Below, piece by piece: positions 1-5,715 of a stretch of DNA of 5,732 nt. This DNA comes from Coraliomargarita_B sp046540835. Its GTDB lineage: Bacteria; Verrucomicrobiota; Verrucomicrobiia; Opitutales; Coraliomargaritaceae. The notes below the pieces were generated by a model. It worked only from the letters and a program-made list of their open reading frames with translations. It made no database searches and was not told the origin of the DNA. Every line of letters begins with the position of its first letter. Position 1 is the first letter of the stretch. The DNA lies in the NCBI GenBank assembly GCA_046540835.1, contig JBKHEL010000130.1, positions 1 through 5,732 of the forward strand. Direction: 5' to 3'. The translations under genes were made by a program, and so were the position numbers.

Positions 1-18
1 CGGACTCTTCCACTGCAA

Positions 19-1392
19 TCAGACCAGCATCAAGGCTGGTGTTTCGAGGATTTCCTTGAGGGCCTGCAGGTATTGTGCGCCGACGGCTCCGTCGATCACG
101 CGGTGGTCGCCGGAGAGACCGACCTTCATGGTCTGGCCGATGACAATCTCGTCCTTGTCGTTGACCACGGGGCGCTTGATGGTGGCGCCGATGCTGAGGA
201 TGGCGGCGTTGTTCGGGTTGATGATACCGTAAAAGTCGGAGATGCCGAACATGCCCAGATTGGTCACGGTGAGGGTGGAGCCGCTCATTTCGTCCGGTGC
301 TAGTTTTTTGTCGCGGGCCTTTTTGATGAGGACTTTCGCTTCCGCGCCGATCTGGCGCAGGCCCTTGGTTTCCGCGGCGCGGATAACGGGGGTGACCAGG
401 CCTTCGTCGACGGCCACACCGAAGGCGAGATGGACATTGGCGTGTTGCTTGATGCGCTCGCCCTCCCAGGAGCGGTTGATCGCGGGCACCCGCCGGACGG
501 CCTCGGCGGCAGCTTTGAGGGTGAGGTCGTTGACGGTGAATTTGGTGCCTCCGTGCTCTTTGGGCAGTTCGGCCAGCTTGGCATTGAGTTCGCGGCGCAG
601 TGCGGCCAGCGGGGCACCGTCGACTTCGATCTGCAGGTAGAAGTGGGGGGCCTGCGCCTTGGAGGCGACGAGTGCCTTGGCGATGCTCTTGCGCATGTTG
701 CTGACCGGCAGGTCAAGCGCCTCGAGGGTGGCTGCCGGTTCGGGGGCTTGTCCCGCCGCTTGCTCCTGTGGTGCAGCTTGCCCGCCGGCAGGTGCGGCTT
801 CGGCATTGAGCACATCTTCTTTTAAAATACGGCCTCCCGGGCCGGAACCTTTGAGGGTCGAGAGGTCCACGCCTTTATCGGCGGCAATCTTGCGGGCCAC
901 GGGCGAGGCTTTGATGCGGTCGCCGGAATCGGTGGTTGGAGCCGGGGGGACGTCGGCCGGGGCCGGATCGGATTTGATCTTTGCGGCGGGTTGGCTTGAT
1001 CCTTTATCTGATTTCCCGTCCGGAGCTTCCTGCTTCGGCTCCGGAGCTTCAGCTTGTTTGTCTTCCTCCTTTTCTTCGCTTGGCTTCGGCGCTTCTTTTT
1101 CGTTCGAGTCGCCGCCGGACGGCGCCTCGTTCTCTACGGTCGGGGCCTCTTCGCCTTTTTCCCCGACAGCGGCGATCGCACCGCCGACCGGCACTTCGTC
1201 GCCCTCGCTGCAGTATTGTTTGAGCAGGACGCCATCGTCGAAACACTCGACCTCCATGGTCGCTTTATCTGTCTCAACTTCGGCGATCATCTCGCCGTTT
1301 TCGACGGTATCGCCTTCTTTTTTTAACCATTTGACCAGCGTGCCCACCGTCATGGTGTCGCTGAGTTTGGGCATATCGATGAGTGTTGCCAT
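19..1392 (-). CDS. pdhC: Pyruvate dehydrogenase complex E2, dihydrolipoamide acetyltransferase
   Basis: This is the E2 core of the cytoplasmic pyruvate dehydrogenase complex. It accepts the acetyl group from E1 on a swinging lipoyl arm and transfers it to CoA. The 457 residues show the standard order. A single lipoyl domain (about 1-78) has the lipoylation motif ETDKA with Lys43. A long flexible linker (about 79-157) is rich in Glu, Lys, Ala and Pro. A peripheral-subunit-binding domain spans about 158-196 (ASPVARKIA, then GSGPGGRI). A second Ala/Pro/Gln linker follows, and the catalytic domain runs from about 225 to the end with the HxxxDG motif at His430-Asp434-Gly435. One lipoyl domain is common in this group, and the length is normal. 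The start is fixed by the lipoyl domain, which begins at residue 2. No Shine-Dalgarno sequence precedes it. It is the third gene after E1-alpha and E1-beta, 128 bp behind pdhB. The context and the match to pyruvate-type E2 make a 2-oxoglutarate or branched-chain role unlikely. Confidence 0.95.
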   Translation of the reverse strand: MATLIDMPKLSDTMTVGTLVKWLKKEGDTVENGEMIAEVETDKATMEVECFDDGVLLKQYCSEGDEVPVGGAIAAVGEKGEEAPTVENEAPSGGDSNEKEAPKPSEEKEEDKQAEAPEPKQEAPDGKSDKGSSQPAAKIKSDPAPADVPPAPTTDSGDRIKASPVARKIAADKGVDLSTLKGSGPGGRILKEDVLNAEAAPAGGQAAPQEQAAGQAPEPAATLEALDLPVSNMRKSIAKALVASKAQAPHFYLQIEVDGAPLAALRRELNAKLAELPKEHGGTKFTVNDLTLKAAAEAVRRVPAINRSWEGERIKQHANVHLAFGVAVDEGLVTPVIRAAETKGLRQIGAEAKVLIKKARDKKLAPDEMSGSTLTVTNLGMFGISDFYGIINPNNAAILSIGATIKRPVVNDKDEIVIGQTMKVGLSGDHRVIDGAVGAQYLQALKEILETPALMLV

Positions 1393-1439
1393 GGGAAGTG
1401 GTGAAGTGGGTGAATCGGGTGGAGGGTTGGAGTGGTGAG
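1393..1439 (-). promoter_or_regulatory. G-poor, C-rich leader directly before the pdhC start
   Basis: Read on the minus strand, this 47-nt stretch is built from CACC/CTCC/CCAC-like words and has a single G. It lies between the 11-bp hairpin and the pdhC ATG and holds no Shine-Dalgarno sequence. Such unstructured C-rich, G-poor RNA is the known signature of Rho loading sites, and it can also serve as an open ribosome landing site. Either role is inference; only the composition is seen. Confidence 0.35.
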
Positions 1440-1467
1440 GCGCATCCGCCTTACGGGGCGGATGCGC
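1440..1467. other. Strong hairpin between pdhB and pdhC
   Basis: GCGCATCCGCC (1440-1450) and GGCGGATGCGC (1457-1467) are perfect 11-bp arms around a 6-nt loop. The stem is GC-rich, so it should fold stably in the pdh mRNA, 54 nt after the pdhB stop and 47 nt before the pdhC start. No U-tract follows on the minus strand, so it is not a simple intrinsic terminator. It could protect mRNA ends, act as an attenuator, or be a copy of a dispersed palindromic repeat. The rest of the 128-bp gap holds no recognisable gene. Confidence 0.6.
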
Positions 1468-1520
1468 TATGCCATGAACAATCGGTCTTGAGTCATGAGT
1501 GATCTGTTATGAGCAATTCT

Positions 1521-2498
1521 TCACGAAACGCATTTCAGCACGGAGGTGATGATGCGCTCTTCGTTCGGGATTTGCCAGTTTTCGAGTTCTTTGGCGTAAA
1601 CCTGGGGCGCGTCGATGGCGGAGACGCGGTGGATCGGCGCGTCGAGATAATCGAAGGCTTTGTATTGGATCATGTGGGAGATTTGTGCATCGACCCCGCA
1701 GAAGGGCTTATTTTCCTCGACCAGGACGGCGTGGTTGGTTTTGCGGACCGAGGCGAGGATAGTCTCTTCGTCGAGGGGCCGGATCGAGCGCAGGTCGACC
1801 ACCTCGGCGCTGATCCCGTGTTTTTCCTCGAGAGTTTTCGCCGCGCTGAGCGAAATCATGGCACAGCGCCCATGAGAGACGAGGGTGACATCGGTCCCCT
1901 CCTTGAGGATGTTGGCGACGCCGAGTTCGATGGTATATTCTTCCTCCGGCACGTCCCACTTTTCTCCGTAGAGCAATGTGTTTTCCATAACGAAGACCGG
2001 GTCGTTGTCCCGGATGGCGGTCTTCATCAGGCCCTTTGCATCGTAGGCGTTGGAAGGGCAGACGACCTTCAAACCGGGATGGTTGGCCACCATGTTCTCC
2101 GGTGTATGGGAGTGGGTCGCGCCGACGTTGGTGCCGCCATTGGCCGGACCGCGCACGACGATCGGGATGTTCATCAGGCCCCCGGACATGTAGCGGCAGA
2201 AAGAGGCGTTGTTGAAGAGCTGGTCGAAGGCGACATAACTGAATGACATGAACATCAGTTCGACGACTGGCCGCATCCCTAGAGCAGATGCGCCGATGGC
2301 CAGACCCGAGAAGGCGGCTTCGGAAATGGGGGTGTCGATCAGGCGCTGGTCGCCGTATTTCTCCCAGAGTCCCTCGGTGACTTTATACGCGCCGTTGTAT
2401 TGGGCGACTTCCTCGCCCATGACGACGACGTTTTCGTCGCGCTCGATTTCTTCGGCAAGCGCTTGCTTGATGGCTTCGCGGTAAGTGATAAGTGGCAT
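1521..2498 (-). CDS. pdhB: Pyruvate dehydrogenase E1 component, beta subunit
   Basis: This is the beta half of the heterotetrameric E1 that decarboxylates pyruvate with thiamine diphosphate (ThDP) and reductively acetylates E2. The 325 residues cover the whole family length. The N-terminal pyrimidine-binding domain (about 1-175) has GEEVAQYNGAYKV with Glu29, the expected glutamate that activates the ThDP aminopyrimidine. It also has DTPISE (55-60) and GATHSHT with His129. The C-terminal transketolase-like domain starts near 200 and includes VVDLRSIRPLDEET (233-246). Residues 143-178 (LKVVCPSN, DAKGLMKTAIRDNDP, MENTLLYG) closely resemble mitochondrial and alphaproteobacterial PDH beta subunits as I know them. 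The start lies 11 nt after the pdhA stop, so the two are very likely one transcript and coupled. The bases before the ATG show no clear Shine-Dalgarno sequence. A branched-chain oxo-acid E1-beta is the main alternative and is less likely given these motifs. Confidence 0.95.
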   Translation of the reverse strand: MPLITYREAIKQALAEEIERDENVVVMGEEVAQYNGAYKVTEGLWEKYGDQRLIDTPISEAAFSGLAIGASALGMRPVVELMFMSFSYVAFDQLFNNASFCRYMSGGLMNIPIVVRGPANGGTNVGATHSHTPENMVANHPGLKVVCPSNAYDAKGLMKTAIRDNDPVFVMENTLLYGEKWDVPEEEYTIELGVANILKEGTDVTLVSHGRCAMISLSAAKTLEEKHGISAEVVDLRSIRPLDEETILASVRKTNHAVLVEENKPFCGVDAQISHMIQYKAFDYLDAPIHRVSAIDAPQVYAKELENWQIPNEERIITSVLKCVS

Positions 2499-2509
2499 GG
2501 CTTTCGGGG

Positions 2510-3607
2510 CTAGACGTCGTTGAAGAAGTAGGTGCCTTTGAGTTTATTCTTGCTGTCGTTGTCCACCTCCCAGTAAACATCGGTCTGGATCTCCTCGCGG
2601 GGGGCCACCGGACTTTCGTCTGCGAATTGCGCCGCGGCGTCGGCTTCCTCTTTCTTTTCCTTGTTGATTTGTTTCGCCAAATCCTCGGTCAACACGCCGT
2701 CTTTGATCAGCTGTTGCTGCAGCACGTTGATCGGGTCTTTGTTTTTCTTGTATTCCTCGATCTCTTCCTTTGTGCGGTATTTTTCATGGTTGGCATCGGC
2801 GACCGAGTGTCCGCGATAGCGGTAGGTGCGGATTTCCAGGAGGAAAGGTTTGTGCTCGTCACGGGCGCGGGTCATTGCGCGGTTCGCCACCTCGCGCACT
2901 TCAAAGACATCGTGGCCTTCGCAGACTTCCCAGGCCATGTCGAAGCCTTCGGCCCGGTGGGCCAGGTTTTCCTCTGCGGAGGAGCGTTTCAGGCTGGTGC
3001 CCATGGAGTAGCCGTTGTTCTCGATAATAAAGACGACGGGGATCTCCCAGAGTGAGGCCAGATTCAGCGTCTCCATGAAGGCACCCTGATTGACGGCACC
3101 GTCCCCGAGGAAGCAAACGGCGCAACCTTTGATCTTTTTGTATTTCAGGGCAAAGGCCAGACCAGCTCCCAGCGGTGTCTGCCCGGCGACGATTCCGTGG
3201 CCGCCCCAGAAGTTTTTGTCCGGCGCGAAAAAGTGCATCGAGCCGCCCTTGCCCTTTGAGCAACCGGTGTGCTTGCCGAACATCTCGGCCATGCACTCAT
3301 TCATTGACATGCCGACGGCGAGTGCGTGGCCGTGGTCGCGGTAGGCCGTGATGATGTGGTCGTTCTCTTCCATGAGCGAAACGACGCCAGCCGCGACGGC
3401 TTCCTGGCCGATGTAGAGGTGGAGGAAACCGCCGATTTTGCCCTGATTGTAGGCCCGCAGAGAACGCTCCTCGAAGCGCCTGATGGCGACGATGGTGCGG
3501 TAGAGCTCGAGCTTTGCCTCTTTGCTCAGGGACTTGTTGATCGGGGCGGAGAGGAAATTCTTCGCTTTCGTCGATTTCTTGGCTGCTTTCTTTTTCGTCG
3601 CGGGCAT
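2510..3607 (-). CDS. pdhA: Pyruvate dehydrogenase E1 component, alpha subunit
   Basis: This is the alpha half of heterotetrameric E1, carrying the ThDP diphosphate/Mg site of the pyruvate dehydrogenase complex. In its 365 residues the ThDP motif starts at GDG (168-170) and ends at the Asn pair 197-198 (IIENNGYSMGTS). Other family marks are YRDHGHALAVG (89-99), GKGGSMHFF (119-127) and GGHGIVAGQTPLGAGLA (135-151). The phosphorylation-loop region reads YRYRGHSVADA (262-272). It keeps a serine (268) where the eukaryotic enzyme has its main kinase site, but Ala replaces the next serine; bacteria normally lack the kinase, so this is only a comparison. The first 17 residues are a Lys/Ala-rich tail ahead of the fold, possibly for nucleic-acid or E2 contact; its role is not known. 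It is the first gene of the pdh cluster, with a candidate promoter about 30 nt upstream. No Shine-Dalgarno sequence precedes the ATG. Confidence 0.95.
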   Translation of the reverse strand: MPATKKKAAKKSTKAKNFLSAPINKSLSKEAKLELYRTIVAIRRFEERSLRAYNQGKIGGFLHLYIGQEAVAAGVVSLMEENDHIITAYRDHGHALAVGMSMNECMAEMFGKHTGCSKGKGGSMHFFAPDKNFWGGHGIVAGQTPLGAGLAFALKYKKIKGCAVCFLGDGAVNQGAFMETLNLASLWEIPVVFIIENNGYSMGTSLKRSSAEENLAHRAEGFDMAWEVCEGHDVFEVREVANRAMTRARDEHKPFLLEIRTYRYRGHSVADANHEKYRTKEEIEEYKKNKDPINVLQQQLIKDGVLTEDLAKQINKEKKEEADAAAQFADESPVAPREEIQTDVYWEVDNDSKNKLKGTYFFNDV

Positions 3608-3620
3608 AATCGTGTCGTGT

Positions 3621-3651
3621 TCAGGATCGAACCTGACTCAGAATTTTCTGA
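3621..3651. promoter_or_regulatory. Two tandem dyads over the pdhA promoter -10 and start region (possible operator)
   Basis: Two adjacent inverted repeats share TCAG...CTGA ends. The first, TCAGGATCGAACCTGA (3621-3636), has TCAGG/CCTGA arms around a TCGA core, with one A/A mismatch on each side of the centre. The second, TCAGAATTTTCTGA (3638-3651), has perfect 6-bp arms and covers the predicted -10 box. Their centres are 16 bp apart. Placement over the -10 and the transcription start is what a repressor site would need. No known operator, including the PdhR consensus as I remember it, matches. Chance in AT-rich promoter DNA remains possible. Confidence 0.35.
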
Positions 3652-3670
3652 ATGCAAGCATAGAAGTCAA
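3643..3670 (-). promoter_or_regulatory. Candidate sigma70-type promoter of the pdhABC cluster
   Basis: On the minus strand, TTGACT (3670-3665) is followed after 16 bp by GAAAAT (3648-3643). These match the -35 consensus at 5 of 6 and the -10 at 4 of 6. Transcription would begin near 3636, giving a leader of about 28 nt before the pdhA ATG. It is the best promoter-like pair in the 111 bp between pdhA and the next gene. This is a prediction by eye only. Confidence 0.5.
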
Positions 3671-3689
3671 AACGGATTGAAACTTGAAT

Positions 3690-3707
3690 CGCGAAATAAA
3701 TTTCGCG
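3690..3707. repeat. Perfect 8-bp inverted repeat between the chalcone isomerase-like gene and pdhA
   Basis: CGCGAAAT and ATTTCGCG flank two bases. The repeat starts 11 nt after the stop of the minus-strand chalcone isomerase-like gene and lies about 60 bp upstream of the predicted pdhA start of transcription. As RNA it can form a 7-bp stem with a 4-nt loop, so it may be the terminator of the upstream unit. However, no U-tract follows it on the minus strand; the T-run lies before it instead. An operator or activator site for pdhA is the other reading. Confidence 0.35.
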
Positions 3708-3718
3708 TAAAAAATAGC

Positions 3719-4282
3719 CTACTTTTTCCCCAGGAGGTGGTCACGCAGGCTTTTGGAGAGTGGTTCCGGGCCCAGCCAGATTCTGAAATAGAGTTGGGCG
3801 AAGTCCTGCCCGGGAATGGTGGCTCGCGACTTGCCGTTGATCCGCAAGGTTGTGCCGGATTCGGGGGCATAGGTCAGCGACGAGGTGTCGCCTTCTTTGA
3901 CTCCGGTGTAGGCCGCGTTTAGATCGTCGACCCGCGCGGCGATTTCATCCTGCTCCTCCGGGCTGAGGTTTTTTTCCAGCATTTTAGTGGCAGCCTTGAG
4001 GATGATCGGCTTCTCGATATCGCGCAGGTAGCGGAAAGTCAGGTGAAAGGGGGCTTCCGCAGTTAGCACCTCTTCGGCGTTTGCGCCCGGCGACCGGTAT
4101 AGTGCGGCCTCGTAGAGCGGGAAGAAGAAGCGATAGACGTAGCGATAGGTACCGAGTTGGTCGAACTCGCTTTCTTCGACGGTGACCTGCGCAGGGAAGT
4201 CGGGCTCAGACGCTTGCGCCGAGAGGGCGGTGGCTCCGAGAGCAACGACGACTAACAGGACGATGAAGGTGTGTCGGCGCAT
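3719..4282 (-). CDS. Exported chalcone isomerase-like protein
   Basis: The 187-residue product starts with a clear signal peptide: basic MRRH, a hydrophobic core at about 6-20, and an AQA cleavage site at 22-24, so the mature protein should be periplasmic. The rest resembles the bacterial chalcone isomerase-like family (Chalcone_3 type). Seen are FFFPLYEAALY (52-62), the segment LTFRYLRDIEKP (81-92), a helical middle, and the typical C-terminal FRIWLGPEPLSKSLRDHLLG (166-185). True chalcone isomerases act on plant flavonoids; the bacterial relatives mostly have no proven reaction and may bind fatty acids or other small ligands. No substrate can be assigned here. Its ATG shares one base with the stop of the upstream SDR gene (TAATG) and lacks a Shine-Dalgarno sequence, so translation probably depends on ribosomes finishing the SDR gene. 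Confidence 0.8.
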   Translation of the reverse strand: MRRHTFIVLLVVVALGATALSAQASEPDFPAQVTVEESEFDQLGTYRYVYRFFFPLYEAALYRSPGANAEEVLTAEAPFHLTFRYLRDIEKPIILKAATKMLEKNLSPEEQDEIAARVDDLNAAYTGVKEGDTSSLTYAPESGTTLRINGKSRATIPGQDFAQLYFRIWLGPEPLSKSLRDHLLGKK

Positions 4283-5031
4283 TACGCTTTTGGTTTCGGC
4301 ACGACGGTAGACAAGCCCCCATCCATGACGAAGGTTTGGCCTGTGACGAAGCGGGCTTCTGTTGAGAGAAGCCAGCTGGCGAGCCCGGCGATATCGTCCG
4401 GGTCGCCGATCGCGTGAAGCGGGTGCATGCGCTTTGAGAATTCGAGCGCTTGCTCGCTGCCGATGATCGGCTTTGCCAGTGGGGTATCGGTCAAGCTTGG
4501 AGCGATGGCGTTGAAGCGGAGCCCTTTATTGCTGTAGGTGGCGGCCGCTGAGCGCACCATTGCCTCGATGCCACCTTTGGCGGCAGCGATGGCCTCGTGG
4601 TTGGCGATTCCGGTTTGGGCAGCCGCAGTGCTGAAGAACAGGCAGCTGCCGGAGCCCTGTTTCTGCATGTGTTTCGTGGCCAGGCGCAGGGCGTAGAAGG
4701 CCGAACTCAAATTTTGCGTGAGGGTTTCGGTCCAGTCTTTCACCGGCGTGAGGTGGGCGGGTTTGATATAGATCGAGCCGATGGCGTGCACGTAGGCGTC
4801 GATCCGGCCCAGTTCATCGGCCAATGTTCCAAAGGCCGTCTCAAGCGCATCCGGGTCGGTCGCATCGCAGATTTCGACCGAAGCCCCTGTTTCTTGCCGG
4901 AGGCCATCAGCGCGTTTCGGGTCGCGGGCGAAGCCGACGACTTGATGACCGTCAGCCTGCAGGCGCCGCGCGAGCGAAGAGCCAATGCCGCCAGTGATGC
5001 CGCCGATGAGGATATTCAGTTGATTGTCCAT
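4282..5031 (-). CDS. SDR-family protein with non-canonical active site
   Basis: This 249-residue Rossmann-fold protein belongs to the short-chain dehydrogenase/reductase superfamily. The dinucleotide-binding turn is GGITGGIG (10-17), close to TGxxxGIG but with Gly for Thr at the first position. Arg36 after the second strand could favour NADP(H). The usual NNAG is HAIG (82-85). Asn107 and the C-terminal VTGQTFVMDGG (229-239) are canonical. The active site is not: the YxxxK motif reads IAAAK, so Ile148 stands where the catalytic Tyr belongs, with Lys152 kept. Thr135 (next to Ser134) fills the usual Ser place. I recall other SDR-like proteins with NHEAIAAAK at this site, so this is probably a family trait and not a recent mutation. 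It may act by another residue or bind cofactor without classical reduction. It is the first gene of a pair with the exported chalcone isomerase-like protein. No Shine-Dalgarno sequence precedes the ATG. Confidence 0.88.
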   Translation of the reverse strand: MDNQLNILIGGITGGIGSSLARRLQADGHQVVGFARDPKRADGLRQETGASVEICDATDPDALETAFGTLADELGRIDAYVHAIGSIYIKPAHLTPVKDWTETLTQNLSSAFYALRLATKHMQKQGSGSCLFFSTAAAQTGIANHEAIAAAKGGIEAMVRSAAATYSNKGLRFNAIAPSLTDTPLAKPIIGSEQALEFSKRMHPLHAIGDPDDIAGLASWLLSTEARFVTGQTFVMDGGLSTVVPKPKA

Positions 5032-5091
5032 GGAGAGAGATCGTCGGGCGAGCCGAACAATTACAAACCCGAAAATTCTTCGACTGATGGC

Positions 5092-5119
5092 TTGACGCGC
5101 GCGGGGGGTCGCCTACTTT
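5092..5119 (+). promoter_or_regulatory. Candidate promoter of tRNA-Gln
   Basis: TTGACG (5092-5097) is followed after 16 bp by TACTTT (5114-5119), ending 13 bp before the mature tRNA 5' end. The -35 matches 5 of 6. The -10 keeps the key T, A and final T. A GC-rich stretch between the two boxes fits a strong stable-RNA promoter. It also lies in the 101-bp divergent gap before the minus-strand SDR gene, for which I see only a weak -10-like TGTAAT (5065-5060). Confidence 0.6.
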
Positions 5120-5131
5120 CCTCTCTTTCGA

Positions 5132-5206
<75 letters not shown>

Positions 5207-5252
5207 TTGGGCGCAGCCCATCACACGATGCAGTTTGAGTAGGCTCGGTCGG

Positions 5253-5339
5253 TATTGCTTCGGCCAGTTTCTCCAATTCGAAAGCAAACTGTCGGGACAG
5301 AAGCCAAACATCGTAGAAGTCTTTCATGCGGCTGTTCAA
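5253..5339 (-). pseudogene. Fragment of an AbiEii/AbiGii-type nucleotidyltransferase toxin
   Basis: Twenty-nine codons read LNSRMKDFYDVWLLSRQF and end with KLAEAI. The KDFYDxWLL block is typical of the region after the nucleotidyltransferase core in AbiEii-family toxins of abortive-infection (type IV toxin-antitoxin) pairs, as I recall them. Everything else of the toxin, including the catalytic GS...D/E motif, is missing, and no AbiEi antitoxin is present. It is fused in frame to the integrase remnant at a shared LGE/LN junction, so the original gene was probably cargo of the same island. Assignment rests on one short block and no search was possible. Confidence 0.55.
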
Positions 5340-5648
5340 TTCACCCAATGACCGGAAGGCCCCAACCGTCATCGAAATAAAGGTGTGGCGCATCACACCG
5401 TGCGTCAGCTCGCGCTTCGCACGCAGATCGACCCAGAGGTCGCGGAAGCGGCGCGGTGGAATAATCGGGTATTCCTCGACCGATGCGGCGACTGTCATCG
5501 ACTCTGCGGCTTCCTTATAGTGCTCCAAAAAGTAGCGCACCGCGAAATTTTTGTGGATGGACTTGCCATCCAGCGTGCCTGACATGCGAAACGCTTTCGC
5601 GCCGGAAGGGTTGGTAAACGGAGTGATTTTGAATCTATGCTTGGCCAT
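5340..5648 (-). pseudogene. Tyrosine recombinase (integrase) remnant with internal deletions
   Basis: Counting from the ATG at 5648, residues 1-36 (RFKITPFTNPSGAKAFRMSG, then GKSIHKNFA) match the N-terminal arm of a tyrosine integrase type I associate with Verrucomicrobiota. Residues 37-60 (VRYFLEHYKEAAESMTV) look like the start of the core-binding domain, with a spacer missing before them. Residues about 64-103 jump to the catalytic domain, with box II as HGVMRHTFIS (His83, Arg87). The box I arginine, the catalytic lysine, box III and the nucleophilic tyrosine are all absent; full-length relatives run to several hundred residues. It therefore cannot recombine DNA. The frame stays open past 5340 into a toxin fragment and on through the antisense of tRNA-Gln to 5061; that tail is not a real protein end. 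An in-frame ATG at 5699 would add 17 residues lying on the palindrome and is unlikely to be the start. Confidence 0.75.
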
Positions 5649-5658
5649 GGTTTGAATT

Positions 5659-5682
5659 ATTTGCAGATTCCAATCTGCAAAT
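5659..5682. repeat. Perfect 11-bp inverted repeat upstream of the integrase remnant
   Basis: ATTTGCAGATT (5659-5669) and AATCTGCAAAT (5672-5682) flank two C residues. It lies 11 bp before the integrase ATG and 33 bp after the tRNA-like 3' end. It may be a terminator for the tRNA-like gene, an operator of the integrase, or part of the attachment region. On the minus strand no clear U-tract follows; on the plus strand ATTTT does. Confidence 0.6.
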
Positions 5683-5715
5683 TTTGACCATACCCGCATA
5701 AATAAAAGGCTAAAA

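Larger units (their letters stand above)
5207..5715. mobile_element. Remnant of an integrated element between tRNA-Gln and an alanine-type tRNA/tmRNA end
   Basis: This 0.5-kb stretch holds only broken pieces: integrase fragments (5340-5648) and an AbiEii-type toxin fragment (5253-5339), all on the minus strand. They are joined end to end as if a larger island had collapsed through deletions. The integrase start lies 67 bp from the 3' end of a tRNA-like gene on the same strand, the normal arrangement for an island inserted there. Bases 5207-5252 show no recognisable coding remnant. I could not find a second copy of the tRNA-like 3' end inside the window, so the far boundary is unknown. Confidence 0.6.

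Noticed and set aside
659..1438. Long plus-strand open frame (259 codons) opposite pdhC
   Set aside because: Ser/Ala/Pro-rich translation with no recognisable domain, explained as an antisense shadow of the GC-rich E2 gene.
1415..1440. GGTGGAGGG words upstream of pdhC as a second copy of the tRNA-like 3' end (attachment site)
   Set aside because: The match to the window-end sequence is short and broken, and the location inside the pdh operon makes no sense for an island boundary.
1468..1520. Internal promoter for pdhC (TTGCTC at about 1516 on the minus strand)
   Set aside because: No acceptable -10 box at proper spacing; several short TCATG/CTCAT words here look like chance repeats.
1509..2246. 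Plus-strand open frame (245 codons) opposite pdhB
   Set aside because: Asp/Gly/Val-rich antisense shadow of a strongly conserved E1-beta gene; no family resemblance.
5208..5220. Small hairpin TGGGC-GCA-GCCCA just after tRNA-Gln as a terminator
   Set aside because: Only five base pairs and no T-run follows; it may help 3' end formation but cannot be called a terminator.
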